From Lachnospiraceae bacterium UBA7050 (lineage in GTDB: Bacteria > Bacillota > Clostridia > Lachnospirales > Lachnospiraceae): a stretch of DNA of 64,000 nt. Position 1 is the first letter of the stretch, and each line of letters begins with the position of its first letter. Location of the stretch: assembly GCA_002493905.1 (NCBI GenBank), contig DLAJ01000007.1, positions 62,001 to 126,000 on the forward strand, given 5' to 3'. Below, in pieces: positions 8,534 through 17,989 of this stretch. Position numbers and translations under genes: made by a program. The notes under the pieces were generated by a model. The model was not told the DNA's origin. It was given only the letters and a program-made list of their open reading frames with translations, and did no database searches.

Positions 8534-9355
8534 CTACTTTCCCAGTAATATCTTCACATACGGCGTCACCGAACGCACGAGCGCTGTCCCTAATCCAAAA
8601 TTTTTATGCAGAAAATAGAACCATTCCTTAAACGGCAGTCCCTTCGGTGATTCCTTTAAGCGAAAACGCTCTCTCCGGGAGAGATTGGTATCCGCCCATG
8701 TCTTTTTGAGCGGGTTCCGCTCACAAATGCCGACATAGCGCCTCGTGGATTCGATTGGACAGCCTGCGCGCTTAATCCGCAGCCCATAATCAAAATCCCC
8801 CATTGCATGCGTAAAATGCGCGTCAAAATTTCCCATTTTTTCAAATATCACAGCGGGAAGCAATACGAGATTACAGTTAAACGAATCGCAGTCTAAGTTC
8901 TCATCCGTCACATCCACCATATCATATTTGATCCCATGCTTATGATAGCGGATGCCCCCATAGGTCAGATTGCCGTCATGATCACAGGTTGTTCCGACCA
9001 CCACGGCATCCTCATGCTTTCTGCTCTGTACGATCATCTCATATAATGCGTTGTCAAACACAACAACATCGTCATTGGCAAACACATAATAGTCCGTCTT
9101 TCTTTCACTCTCCAAAACGTGACCGACTGCCTTACGCATCCCGCCGCACCAGTACAGTTCTCCATCTCCGTGCACGGTCGTAATGTCAAAGCCGCGTTCC
9201 GCCAGCCGGCTTAAGCCCGCCGCCGTTCCATCCGTACTGCCGTCATCCGTTACGACATAACGAATCTGCAGTCTGTCGTCCTGTATGGATCTGACAAACG
9301 CCGCCGTCTTCTCTTTTCTGTTGTAACAGGTAAAAATAATCGTAACCGATGTCAT
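8534..9355 (-). CDS. GT2-family glycosyltransferase
   Basis: 273-residue GT-A fold transferase. It begins TIIFTCYNRKEKT, followed by VVTDDGSTDGT (about residues 33-43) for nucleotide binding, the DxD-like FANDDVVVFD near 93 and the acceptor-side MGDFDYGLRIKRAG near 190. CGGMRKAVGHVL near 72 is typical of rhamnosyl- or galactofuranosyl-type GT2 members, but the donor is not predictable. The ATG chosen has AAAGAGGA five bases upstream; extending to the earlier start would overlap the preceding PGT gene and add a non-homologous leader. No membrane helices. The gene follows the WbaP-like initiating transferase, so it may add the second sugar of that glycan. Confidence 0.85.
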   Translation of the reverse strand: MTSVTIIFTCYNRKEKTAAFVRSIQDDRLQIRYVVTDDGSTDGTAAGLSRLAERGFDITTVHGDGELYWCGGMRKAVGHVLESERKTDYYVFANDDVVVFDNALYEMIVQSRKHEDAVVVGTTCDHDGNLTYGGIRYHKHGIKYDMVDVTDENLDCDSFNCNLVLLPAVIFEKMGNFDAHFTHAMGDFDYGLRIKRAGCPIESTRRYVGICERNPLKKTWADTNLSRRERFRLKESPKGLPFKEWFYFLHKNFGLGTALVRSVTPYVKILLGK

Positions 9356-9429
9356 GTCATTCCTCTTTCTATCCCCGCCGGCGTTACAGCCGGACCCGTT
9401 GAAGCAGACTAAAAAAACGCTTCCCGGAC

Positions 9430-10848
9430 TCACTTTGCGCCTCTGCCAAACAGTACGACGCCGACCGTCTGCACCAGTATTTTGAAATCTAAGCTCAGCG
9501 ACCAGTAATCAATGTAATGCAGATCATATTTTACCACATCATCAAAATTCTGTATATCGCTGCGCCCGCTGACCTGCCACAGACCGGTTAAGCCCGGCGT
9601 CATGCATAGACGCCTGCGATAGTAAGGAGTATATTTTTCAAATTCATCCACGGTCGGCGGTCTCGTCCCGACAAGGCTCATGTCTCCGATCAGAATATTA
9701 TAAAACTGCGGCAGCTCGTCAATGCTTGTTTTCCTTAAGAAACGGCCGACCTTTGTCACACGCGGATCATTCTCCATCTTAAACATCAGCCCCTGCACTT
9801 CATTCTGCGCTTCCAAGTCCTTTTTCCGCTCCTCTGCATCCACATACATCGAACGGAACTTATAAATTTTGAAGCGCCTGCCGTTCTTGCCGATCCGCGT
9901 CTGTGCAAAAAAGATAGGCCCCTTCGAATCCAGTTTGATCGCAATTGCAACAAACGGAAATAACACCGCCGTAATCAGAAGTCCGATAAGACTGCCCGCA
10001 ATATCGATCAGCCGCTTGATCATGCGCCGTTTATAATCAATCCGGTTCTCGGCATAGGTGATGACCGTAAACCCGCCAAATTCCTCAACCGTGCTGTTCT
10101 TCGTACTTAAGCCCGCCACATCAATATTATAATGACAGACAACGCCCATCGTCTCAAAATCCATGATGATCGTATCCACCTGCTTACGGCCCTCCTCGGG
10201 CAGATACAAAAACACCTCGTCAATCGGCATCTGCTTTGCCACGTCCATCAGATTCCGCCGATCCGCGACAACAGGAATCCCTTTGATCTCCTCACCGCAA
10301 AAATCGTCCATCACTGCAATCGATGTGATATCCCAGTAAAGCTCCGCTTTCTTTAAGAGTTTGTCCATCAATTCTTCCACATTGGCATTGTCCGTGACAA
10401 CCATGATTTTTACTTTATGGCGTTCGTTTTGCATGCGGGCGCGCAGATATTTTTTCAGACCAACATGCGCCGCATAAGTCAAAAGCGTATCCGCCACCAT
10501 AAAGTAGCCATACACAAGACGGGAATAATTTTCTGCCTGCTTAAAGGAAAACAAAACCACGCCGATGCCCGCCGCCATGATCACATTGCGCTTGATGATC
10601 GCTTTCGCCTCCACATAATATCCCCGTTTTGTGAAGTTCCTATTATAGTCCACAAACGAATCATAGAGAATCGAATAGACGAGGATACCCCAGAATATTG
10701 TCCAGTGAAGGTTCGGTTCATCAATGCTCATGACCGCGTGGAAACGGAGATACAGACTGATCAAATAAGATAGAAACAGACAGAGTATGTCCGCAAGCAG
10801 CAGCACATACATCTCAAACACATCGGTCTGACGTTCTTTTCTGCCCAT
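9430..10848 (-). CDS. Initiating polyprenyl glycosylphosphotransferase (WbaP/CpsE-type)
   Basis: 472-residue membrane enzyme that loads the first sugar-1-phosphate onto undecaprenyl phosphate. Layout: four to five N-terminal helices (about 10-130), a Rossmann-like CoA_binding_3 region (about 130-260, ending GGFTVITYAE), then the catalytic bacterial sugar transferase domain. The latter shows a helix-turn membrane segment, KFRSM, the acidic pair in RKTSIDELPQFYN, and the C-terminal MTPGLTGLWQVSGR block. The start is set by AGGAG seven bases upstream. This is one of two initiating transferases in the window, and the other is a short PglC-type. Its sugar is probably hexose-phosphate (Glc/Gal), by family. 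The leader in front carries short tandem repeats. Confidence 0.93.
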   Translation of the reverse strand: MGRKERQTDVFEMYVLLLADILCLFLSYLISLYLRFHAVMSIDEPNLHWTIFWGILVYSILYDSFVDYNRNFTKRGYYVEAKAIIKRNVIMAAGIGVVLFSFKQAENYSRLVYGYFMVADTLLTYAAHVGLKKYLRARMQNERHKVKIMVVTDNANVEELMDKLLKKAELYWDITSIAVMDDFCGEEIKGIPVVADRRNLMDVAKQMPIDEVFLYLPEEGRKQVDTIIMDFETMGVVCHYNIDVAGLSTKNSTVEEFGGFTVITYAENRIDYKRRMIKRLIDIAGSLIGLLITAVLFPFVAIAIKLDSKGPIFFAQTRIGKNGRRFKIYKFRSMYVDAEERKKDLEAQNEVQGLMFKMENDPRVTKVGRFLRKTSIDELPQFYNILIGDMSLVGTRPPTVDEFEKYTPYYRRRLCMTPGLTGLWQVSGRSDIQNFDDVVKYDLHYIDYWSLSLDFKILVQTVGVVLFGRGAK

Positions 10849-10864
10849 CTGTCTTCTCCTTTCC

Positions 10865-10920
10865 CTGCAAATGTCTTTCCTGCAGATGTCCTTCCCCTGA
10901 AAATGTCTCTTCTGCAAGCG
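10865..10920. repeat. Degenerate 15-17 bp tandem repeats in leader of the WbaP-like gene
   Basis: Four imperfect copies start at about 10865, 10880, 10897 and 10912 (spacing 15, 17, 15). The plus-strand core is CTGCAAATGTCTTTC; on the coding strand each copy contains GACATNTGCAGGRAA, so each carries a purine-rich AGG-type segment. They lie just upstream of the real Shine-Dalgarno and start of the phosphoglycosyltransferase. If read in that frame they would encode repeated KDIC(R) units, but I consider them noncoding. Confidence 0.6.
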
Positions 10921-10976
10921 CCTCCCCGGCAGGCAGCCATGTCATTCACTGACGCACTGATCCCTTCCGCTTACAA

Positions 10977-12611
10977 TCACTCCACAAATTCTGTCTCTCC
11001 GAATTTCACAACTAATACGCCGTCAATCATCCGCATGGAATCCCTCTGCGGATAAATTCCCATCTGCGCAAACTCCGCAGAGGCAAGAATGTTTTCTTTC
11101 TGCTCATTAGACACCGTGTTCATTGGAAAATTCAGATAAACCTGCATATATTTTACCACAGCGCCCTCGTTATACCAAGGCTTGATTTCCGTTCCATCCA
11201 CTCTTTGAAGCCCGGTAAACGCCGCAATCTCCGTTTCGCAGTTTTCGTTAAACAGCGCCTCGCAGTTCGCCAGATAGACCGGCAGTTCCGGACTCCAGTC
11301 TTCCACGCTCTCGATCCGGTATGCAAGCCGGGTGAGCAGGGAATCCGTGCTCTTCGTCATCGCCTCCGCACGGTAATAGCCCTGGTTGCACTGATAGTAG
11401 TTCCCCCAGATCACAGCGAGCAGCGCGATCATCGTCAGCCACTGCGGCAGTAAGCCCAGCCGCCCTGCCTGTCCGCTATTGCCCGGCTTAAGTATTTCTT
11501 CGATGCTGCCGCTCTGTCCCGCCATCGCATCCATCATTTTTATCAACAGAATAAACAACAGCATCATCGAAAACATCATATAGCGGTCCACACCGTTCCC
11601 GACACGGTCCGCCATCAAAAAAGGCGACGCGTTCACGCCAATCGGCAGAAAGACTACCAGAAGAAGCTGACAGACCAGACTTCCTTTTTCACGCGCCCCT
11701 TTTTGAAATTTCCGGTACCCTGCGATCGTATAAAGCAGAAATAGTACCGCCGCCAAGCCGTCAAAGACGATCACAAGCGGAAAGTTTGCATATTCCATGC
11801 TGAACAAATAGTATAAAAAATAAAAATACGTGTAAACGCCGCCCTTCGCAATCCCCTTTAAGGTAAACGAAGCCATATCGTTGATCCCGTGGTAATCGCC
11901 TACCGAAATTCCGGTCGCGGCAGTGACGATCTGCAGCACAAGATAGTACAGGATAAATCCTGCCGCCAGCGTGAGAACATATCTGAGAACCTGCTTTAAG
12001 ATGGATACAAAACCCCTTCCCTCACGCCATACCTGCAGATACAGCATACAGAAGATGACCGCGATCGTCACCGACATGAACGGCTGATATACACCGATGC
12101 AGAAGCATAAGGCAACAGCGGAAAGAATCATTCCCTTCACACTGCAGGCACTTCTGTGCAGCACCCATCCGGACAGCACGGACAAAAGCAATGCCACACA
12201 GAACACATCCGAATTCACGCCATAAGACAGATAACTTGCAACTCCCGGAAACGAGACGATCAAGCCCTCACAAAGCAGGATAAGCACACGGCTCTTTAAC
12301 CCGAACACGTCAACAAGCATACACGCGCAAAAGGACAGGCAGACAAGACAGATCATACCGTTGACCGCAGGCATACTGTAAACAGAGCTTAATCTGCTGA
12401 CAGCCGGCAGAAACCATCGCCCCATTGCCAGCGTATCCCCTTTATCAATAGACATCGGTGTCAGGATATTGTTCATTTCAAAATAGTTGATCATTTTATT
12501 GGAAAACATATAAAAATGAATCAAAAATCCGACCATGAACGTCGATGCGAACACCCAGACCTGTTCTTTATGTTTTCTTATAAATTGTTGGATACAATCC
12601 GCCGCTGCCAT
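10977..12611 (-). CDS. GtrII-like glucosyltransferase-domain membrane protein
   Basis: 544-residue polytopic membrane protein with about 10-11 helices, matching the glucosyl transferase GtrII domain type. The long amphipathic first loop carries MSIDKGDTLAMGRWFLP (about 52-68), and PGVASYLSYGVNSD near 120-133 is the next family-like loop. In phages and enteric bacteria GtrII-type proteins move glucose from undecaprenyl-phosphate to a growing or finished polysaccharide on the outer membrane face. A GtrB-like GT2 that could supply such a carrier sugar is found about 30 kb away at 41.7 kb. The C-terminal 120 residues are soluble. Start ATG follows GGAGGAAACAGCGCT. The transferred sugar is unknown. 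Confidence 0.75.
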   Translation of the reverse strand: MAAADCIQQFIRKHKEQVWVFASTFMVGFLIHFYMFSNKMINYFEMNNILTPMSIDKGDTLAMGRWFLPAVSRLSSVYSMPAVNGMICLVCLSFCACMLVDVFGLKSRVLILLCEGLIVSFPGVASYLSYGVNSDVFCVALLLSVLSGWVLHRSACSVKGMILSAVALCFCIGVYQPFMSVTIAVIFCMLYLQVWREGRGFVSILKQVLRYVLTLAAGFILYYLVLQIVTAATGISVGDYHGINDMASFTLKGIAKGGVYTYFYFLYYLFSMEYANFPLVIVFDGLAAVLFLLYTIAGYRKFQKGAREKGSLVCQLLLVVFLPIGVNASPFLMADRVGNGVDRYMMFSMMLLFILLIKMMDAMAGQSGSIEEILKPGNSGQAGRLGLLPQWLTMIALLAVIWGNYYQCNQGYYRAEAMTKSTDSLLTRLAYRIESVEDWSPELPVYLANCEALFNENCETEIAAFTGLQRVDGTEIKPWYNEGAVVKYMQVYLNFPMNTVSNEQKENILASAEFAQMGIYPQRDSMRMIDGVLVVKFGETEFVE

Positions 12612-12686
12612 AGCGCTGTTTCCTCCGCTCTTTTACCGCAGTCCCGTTTTCTACGCCTTCTGAAATGTACTGCTCTTTCAATCCAA

Positions 12687-13562
12687 TTAATGCTTCCGGT
12701 ATTTCAGCTTTTCCCTCTGCACCGCCTCAATCGGAAGAATTTCCTGCGGCTTTGCATGAAGCGCCTTGTATGCCGCTTCCAGATCACGTTTCAGCTTTCT
12801 GACACCCTCCGGCTCTAAGGATGCGGCATGATCGGTTCCCTTCCATGTGCGGTCCAGCGTATAATGACGCTCAATCGTCGATGCACCGAGTGTATACGCG
12901 GCAATATCAACCGCAATTCCCAGATGGTGTCCGGAAAACCCGATCTCTTTTACCCTGTTCCCATATTTTTCGCGCACACGGTTAATTTCTAAGAGGCAGA
13001 CATCCTCAAACGGCACGGGGTAACCTGACGTGCAGACATAGAGCACCACATCCTTTGCCCGTCCTTTTTGCTCAAACAGCGTAATCAGGGCTTCCTCCTC
13101 CTCATGCGTCGTCATGCCGAGGGATACATGAATTTCTCCCTCATAATGCTCACAGAGCCATGTCAGCATTTCCACATGATTATTGCAGGCAGAAGGAATC
13201 TTAATCAGCTCCGGCTTTAAGGAAGCGATCTCCTTTGCGCTTGTAAGGTCCCACACCGACGTGCTGTAAGTAATGCCAAATTCCTCACACCATGCTTTGA
13301 GCTGTGTATGCTGCTCTAAATTAAATTCCAGATACTCCCTATGCTCTCCATAGGTTTTTCCATAGGCGAACATGGGATTCGGATGCGGCGCGTTATACTG
13401 TTCAGGGGTCAGCAGTTCTTTCACACACCGCTTTTGGAATTTTACAATATCCGCCTTACAATAAATTGCCGCCATCTTAATCATTTCTTTGGCAATCTCC
13501 ATCTCGCCCTTATGGTTACATCCGATCTCCGCGATCATCCGCGGTTTTAGATATTCCGTCAT
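12687..13562 (-). CDS. NeuB-family sugar-acid synthase lacking a SAF domain
   Basis: 291-residue TIM-barrel protein of the NeuB family, which condenses phosphoenolpyruvate with an aldose to give a 3-deoxy-ulosonic (sialic-type) acid. Visible marks: IAEIGCNHKGEMEIAKEM (about 9-26), VKFQKR near 38, KIPSACNNH near 137 and the C-terminal IERHYTLDRTWKGTDHAASL near 240. Normal NeuB/PseI/LegI proteins have about 335-360 residues including a C-terminal antifreeze-like SAF domain; that domain is absent here. The preferred ATG has GGTGGA upstream. No hydrolysing epimerase or cytidylyltransferase lies beside it; those enzymes occur only in the Pse cassette 35 kb away. It follows a KpsS-like transferase by 23 bp. 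The product is unknown. Confidence 0.85.
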   Translation of the reverse strand: MTEYLKPRMIAEIGCNHKGEMEIAKEMIKMAAIYCKADIVKFQKRCVKELLTPEQYNAPHPNPMFAYGKTYGEHREYLEFNLEQHTQLKAWCEEFGITYSTSVWDLTSAKEIASLKPELIKIPSACNNHVEMLTWLCEHYEGEIHVSLGMTTHEEEEALITLFEQKGRAKDVVLYVCTSGYPVPFEDVCLLEINRVREKYGNRVKEIGFSGHHLGIAVDIAAYTLGASTIERHYTLDRTWKGTDHAASLEPEGVRKLKRDLEAAYKALHAKPQEILPIEAVQREKLKYRKH

Positions 13563-13585
13563 AATTCCACCCAAACCTTTCCGTA

Positions 13586-15154
13586 TTATGAAGCCCCGTT
13601 TCCTATCTTCCATGAACAGCGCTGTACTTTTTCAAGCTGTCCCCGGATGCTTAGCACAACATAATCCACATAGCCGGCAAGCCCTTCCTCCTCAGTGAGC
13701 ACGCCCTTTTTTTCATAATTCGATACATCAAAATATCCAAGAAATGAGCTGTCGCCGAACGCTTTCAGCTCCGCCCTCGCATCATGCGCGGATATGGATA
13801 CCTTTCCATCCAGAATATCCCGCATGACCGTTTCACATTCTTCCACCGAACCGACATAGAATACCCCCGGTCCATTCCGAAACGGCGTATCCCCGAAAAT
13901 AAAAGTCGGAATACCGTTAAACATGGACTCCAACAGCACCGTACCATTGCAGGACGCCGTCGCAATGCAGCGTTTCACAAGCTCTTTGGAATCCACATCG
14001 CTTCTGATCAGACGGACATTAGGTATCTGCGCCAGCCTGTCATAAAAATCCTTATTCCGGTAAGGCTGCACAAAATGCTCTTTCACATAAAGCCTGATCC
14101 CAAATTTTGCAAGCGCCGCCGCCAGAATTTCTATCATCAGCTCCTGCTCGACAAAGACGCCGCCTTTGGGAAGCGTCGTTGCCTCCGGCTGTAAATGCAG
14201 GAAAAAGACCACGAACGGCTCCGTCTCATCCGATGATGGTCTGTCCGCCAGGTTATCATAATAATGCACGTCCCGCATGCTTTTCAGCTTGATGCGCCCG
14301 CGTTTCAGATACTCCTTATCCTGACGCACCTTGCCAAAGCCGTCCCGAATGCCTTCCATGCTCTTTTCGGAAAGCGACACCTTCAGCCCGTGCTTCAGCC
14401 ATGAAAAATGTCTGTGCCACACGTTTTTTAGCTGAAAATAGGACATAAAAAATGCCCGGCGCACCGCGATATGGTCTTTCTTTGTCATCCCCCGGTGAAC
14501 CGCCTTATCATCCAGTCCCTGATTCTCATGCAGGAGCGCCTGGTAATAATGCTCTAAATCCTCAGGAAGCACAATCTCTTTTTCCTCCCGGTAAGAAAGA
14601 TATTTCTGGTACGTGTTCTCCCACATATTCTCCATATCCGTGCAGTATGCAAGACGGGGCGGAATACTCGTATCCGAACAAAAACTCATCGGAATGCCGT
14701 ACACCCTGCCGAGCGCGTAGATCACATAATCATGGCAGTGGTGCGGAATATTGGAAAAGCAGATATAATTAATCCGCTTCGTGACGATCATATGATTCCA
14801 GAAGCGCAGATGATCCAGATAAAACTTCTTGCTCTCATCCATTGTATAAAGATGCCGCTCAAAATTGCGCACTAACATCTGCATCGCTGTGGACTCGAAC
14901 GGAACCATCGCCTCTAACAGCTCCCTTGAAAGAGGCAGCAGCGCATTCATGTCATAAAATTCTCTGTAACGGTTATGCTCACAGACGTCATAATTCACAC
15001 AGGTATACTTGTCCTCATACACATCCTTCCCGTCACTGCATTTTGTCGTGATCACACAGCTCTTAAAGGACATGATCTGATCCACTCTGCGGAGCATTTC
15101 GGATTGAAATCCATGACAGGAATCCACGCCCTCAAAAAACAGATTCAACTCCAT
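13586..15154 (-). CDS. Capsule polysaccharide biosynthesis transferase (KpsC/KpsS-like)
   Basis: 522-residue soluble protein. The C-terminal half resembles Capsule_synth (KpsC/KpsS) proteins: FLHLQPEATTLP near residue 322, VKEHFVQPYRNKDFY near 360, and a nucleotide-binding ATASCNGTVLLESMFNGIPTFIFGD near 405-430. KpsC/KpsS are retaining Kdo transferases that build the linker of Gram-negative capsules; relatives occur in many polysaccharide loci with other donors. The N-terminal half is divergent. Start ATG has GGAGG nine bases upstream. It directly precedes the NeuB-like synthase, so transfer of an ulosonic acid is an attractive guess, but nothing in the sequence proves the donor. Confidence 0.7.
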   Translation of the reverse strand: MELNLFFEGVDSCHGFQSEMLRRVDQIMSFKSCVITTKCSDGKDVYEDKYTCVNYDVCEHNRYREFYDMNALLPLSRELLEAMVPFESTAMQMLVRNFERHLYTMDESKKFYLDHLRFWNHMIVTKRINYICFSNIPHHCHDYVIYALGRVYGIPMSFCSDTSIPPRLAYCTDMENMWENTYQKYLSYREEKEIVLPEDLEHYYQALLHENQGLDDKAVHRGMTKKDHIAVRRAFFMSYFQLKNVWHRHFSWLKHGLKVSLSEKSMEGIRDGFGKVRQDKEYLKRGRIKLKSMRDVHYYDNLADRPSSDETEPFVVFFLHLQPEATTLPKGGVFVEQELMIEILAAALAKFGIRLYVKEHFVQPYRNKDFYDRLAQIPNVRLIRSDVDSKELVKRCIATASCNGTVLLESMFNGIPTFIFGDTPFRNGPGVFYVGSVEECETVMRDILDGKVSISAHDARAELKAFGDSSFLGYFDVSNYEKKGVLTEEEGLAGYVDYVVLSIRGQLEKVQRCSWKIGNGAS

Positions 15155-15176
15155 CTCGCCATACCTCCGCTGCGCC

Positions 15177-16943
15177 TCAGCCTTCTACACCGTGTTCGTT
15201 CAGAATGATCTTTCCGTTTTCCACACGATACACAAGGTCGCAGTTCTCTATCGTCTTTAACCGGTGCGCGATGATCAGCATCGTCTTTTTGCCATGGAAA
15301 TGATTAATCGCGTCCATAATTGCCGCCTCCGTGTCATTGTCAAGGGCGGAAGTCGCCTCATCCAGTACGAGAATGTCAGGATTGTGGTAAAGTGCCCTTG
15401 CGATTCCGATCCGCTGGCGCTGCCCGCCGGAAATACGCACGCCGCGCTCCCCGATCTTCGTGTCCAGCCCTTCGGGAAGCCCTTCGACAAACTCTTTTAA
15501 CTGCGCTTCCTCCAGGACTTCCCACACACGTCTTTCGTCAATCTCTTCGACGTCAATACCGAACGCGACATTCGCCGAAATTGTATCGTCCACCAGTCCG
15601 ATAAACTGCGGGATATATCCGATATCATGCAGCCAGCCGCCGTAATCGGAAAACACGTCCGTACCGCCGCAGGTGATCTTTCCCGCCTCCGGTTTTAAGA
15701 GCCCCAGCATCACATCCACGATCGTGGATTTTCCTGCGCCGGACGCCCCCATGATGCCGACGGATTTTCCAAGCGGAATCGTCATATCCGCATTCTTAAA
15801 AATATAAGTCTCCGAGTTTGGGTAACGGTAGGTAATCCCCTCACAGACAATGCTGCCGGCTAACGGCAGTTTGTGCGCCATATCCGTATTGCGCACATTC
15901 TGTTCCACACTTATCCGATAGCCGTCCTCATCCGGCATTTCCACATTGTCATAGACAAAATCAAGCGTGGGCTTATAGTAGGCAATATTGGCAAGATAGG
16001 TACTCATCCGGCTCGCACAGGGCATCAGACGCATCGCTGCAACTGCAAACGCCATGAGCTGCGGCGCAATATCCGTCACACTGCCGCCTGTAAGAACCGC
16101 CGCCAGCATATAGATCAGCACACCGCAGATGCAGACCGTCTCGATCAGCAGCTTCGGCACCGAACCGATCAGATTATTATCACGGACAAGCTGATAATAA
16201 CGTTTCCCGTATTTCATATAAGAGTGGAGAAACGACTGCTCTTTATCGTAGACTTTCACATCCTTAATGCTGTTGATGGACTGGATAATGCTTTTATACA
16301 TCAGCCCCTGCTTCACCCGGGACTCCTGCCCGATCGAGCCGGCGCGCGGTTTTAAGAACCGGTTTACCAGAAGCATCGTAACAACGAGCAGCAGGCCGAT
16401 CACGAGCGACATCTTAAAGTCCGTCACGAATACGGTCACGCCCAAAAACATTGCTACTACCAGCTCCGTCAAGAGCTGCATACACTGGAGCAGCAGACTG
16501 AATACGCCGGTAGTATCACTGTAAACCGTTCTTAAAATATCGCCGCTGTTCACATTCAGATAATATTCGTACGGCTTATGCAGATAAATCTGCAGTAAGT
16601 CCCTGGAAATGCGGTACTGACAGTTTGCAATAAAGGTATGCTGCACATAATACAGCAGCAGCATATACAGATTTTTTCCGACAAAAATGATGATCAGCGC
16701 GGCTAAGACAATCACCAGAAACTGCCTCGTCGTCTGAATATTCAGCACCTGACAGATCATACGCATATACCAGGTGCTTTGAAGCGCGTCTTCACTGACG
16801 ATCAGCTGTGCAAGCGGCAGAATCATGGAAACGCCCAGTGTCTCTAAAAGCGCGCCGATAATAATCATGATGATGAGCAGCGCCACACGCCGCTTCTGCT
16901 TTTTATTTAATACCTTTTGAAATTTGGTTATGATTTCTTTCAT
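15177..16943 (-). CDS. ABC-type lipid-linked oligosaccharide flippase (PglK/MsbA-like), first copy
   Basis: About 588 residues: N-terminal six-helix exporter domain (1-310), a linker, and a C-terminal ATPase with Walker A GASGAGKST, signature ISGGQRQRIGIARAL, Walker B ILVLDEATSALD and the H-loop IAHRLKT. The arrangement matches half-size exporters such as PglK that flip undecaprenyl-pyrophosphate-linked glycans. No Wzx-type flippase is found in the window, so this is probably the exporter for one of the glycans. The start is uncertain: ATG at 16943 is preferred over ATG 16955 or GTG 16970. A paralogue lies at 54.9 kb. It is followed after 22 bp by the KpsS-like gene. Confidence 0.85.
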   Translation of the reverse strand: MKEIITKFQKVLNKKQKRRVALLIIMIIIGALLETLGVSMILPLAQLIVSEDALQSTWYMRMICQVLNIQTTRQFLVIVLAALIIIFVGKNLYMLLLYYVQHTFIANCQYRISRDLLQIYLHKPYEYYLNVNSGDILRTVYSDTTGVFSLLLQCMQLLTELVVAMFLGVTVFVTDFKMSLVIGLLLVVTMLLVNRFLKPRAGSIGQESRVKQGLMYKSIIQSINSIKDVKVYDKEQSFLHSYMKYGKRYYQLVRDNNLIGSVPKLLIETVCICGVLIYMLAAVLTGGSVTDIAPQLMAFAVAAMRLMPCASRMSTYLANIAYYKPTLDFVYDNVEMPDEDGYRISVEQNVRNTDMAHKLPLAGSIVCEGITYRYPNSETYIFKNADMTIPLGKSVGIMGASGAGKSTIVDVMLGLLKPEAGKITCGGTDVFSDYGGWLHDIGYIPQFIGLVDDTISANVAFGIDVEEIDERRVWEVLEEAQLKEFVEGLPEGLDTKIGERGVRISGGQRQRIGIARALYHNPDILVLDEATSALDNDTEAAIMDAINHFHGKKTMLIIAHRLKTIENCDLVYRVENGKIILNEHGVEG

Positions 16944-17067
16944 GTCCTGTTCCATTTCTGCGCGGATCACGCTTCGCGCATGCCCATTTAGGCATCATAA
17001 AATGTCTTTGCACATCTTCCGACATTTTACCATATATTTCCCCTGAATGCAAAGGCGGCGGAACGCT

Positions 17068-17931
17068 TTAGCGGTAGGGGCGGCGGAACAAAAGCCGGAA
17101 AGCAAGCCCCGGCAGTCCGCATACCCGCATTTTTCTTTTCTCAGCCGGATTTTCCGAATCCGTCCTGTGAAAGTACGCCTGTACAGTCTCATTCTGTGCC
17201 GCAAAGCGTTTGGCTTTTCGTAAAAGCAGATTTTTTCTCTCTTCCACCAATCCAATTGGCAGATATGCGCATGCACTGTGTTCGCTTTCCGCCAGATATA
17301 CGTCCGCATTTTCGATCCGCTTCCGATGCCGGCCAATGAACTCTGCCAATGCATCAAACTGAGCCTGTTCCATTCCATTTGCATGCAGGCAGAGCGTATC
17401 AAACCGCTTCGGCAGACGCGGCTCAGAAAGCGTGCAGGGCAGAAAAAGCAGCCCCGCCCTGCGATACGGCCTGCTGCAATAACCATCCGTAACTGACATA
17501 AATCCAAGTTTTCTTAACGCTTTCAGTGTCTTTCTGTCAAACGTGTGCCCCGGCGCCATGAACATCGTCGAAGATATCCCCTTTTGTCTCAATATTTCCT
17601 GCCCATTCCGGAGTTTTTGATACTGTTCCTGATAAGACAGTCCCGCGAACTCGCTAAACGGATTCACACCCAGCAATCCTGATTTTCTGTTCACATAAAC
17701 ATGCTGGAAACCATGCTGTGCGATCACCCATCCTTTGTCCTTCAGGGCGAGTATCCGCTCCCAGAAATCCGCTCTCGGCTCCTGTATATGAAGTGTCTCA
17801 TCACGATTATCCGGTACAACACCAATGACCGGATGAATCTGATATTGTTCAAACAATGCCGCCAGACGTTCAAATTTCTCCCAATCCATATCAGGAGTAA
17901 TATCATCTAAGCGAATGAGTAACTGCTGCAT
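17068..17931 (-). CDS. DUF2334/NodB-like polysaccharide deacetylase
   Basis: 287-residue protein with a (beta/alpha)-barrel deacetylase layout: RLDDITPDMDW at residues 6-16 for the metal-binding acidic pair, VIAQHGFQHVY near 88 for the histidine pair, and FMAPGHTFD near 148. Predicted to remove N- or O-acetyl groups from a sugar in a metal-dependent way. I see no signal peptide, so it may act in the cytoplasm on a lipid-linked intermediate. The ATG chosen has GAGGAAG seven bases upstream; an earlier in-frame start at 17976 would add 15 residues without homology. It follows the AsnB-like gene after 58 bp. The family call is good, the substrate unknown. Confidence 0.8.
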   Translation of the reverse strand: MQQLLIRLDDITPDMDWEKFERLAALFEQYQIHPVIGVVPDNRDETLHIQEPRADFWERILALKDKGWVIAQHGFQHVYVNRKSGLLGVNPFSEFAGLSYQEQYQKLRNGQEILRQKGISSTMFMAPGHTFDRKTLKALRKLGFMSVTDGYCSRPYRRAGLLFLPCTLSEPRLPKRFDTLCLHANGMEQAQFDALAEFIGRHRKRIENADVYLAESEHSACAYLPIGLVEERKNLLLRKAKRFAAQNETVQAYFHRTDSENPAEKRKMRVCGLPGLAFRLLFRRPYR

Positions 17932-17989
17932 GCCCGCTTCCTCCTGTCCGTTTTCAAATAACCTTATCCGATGCACCTGCCCTCCCCTG

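Noticed and set aside
16995..17507. Minus-strand 170-codon frame overlapping the deacetylase
   Set aside because: It overlaps a conserved DUF2334 protein in a different frame and has no start signal or domain.
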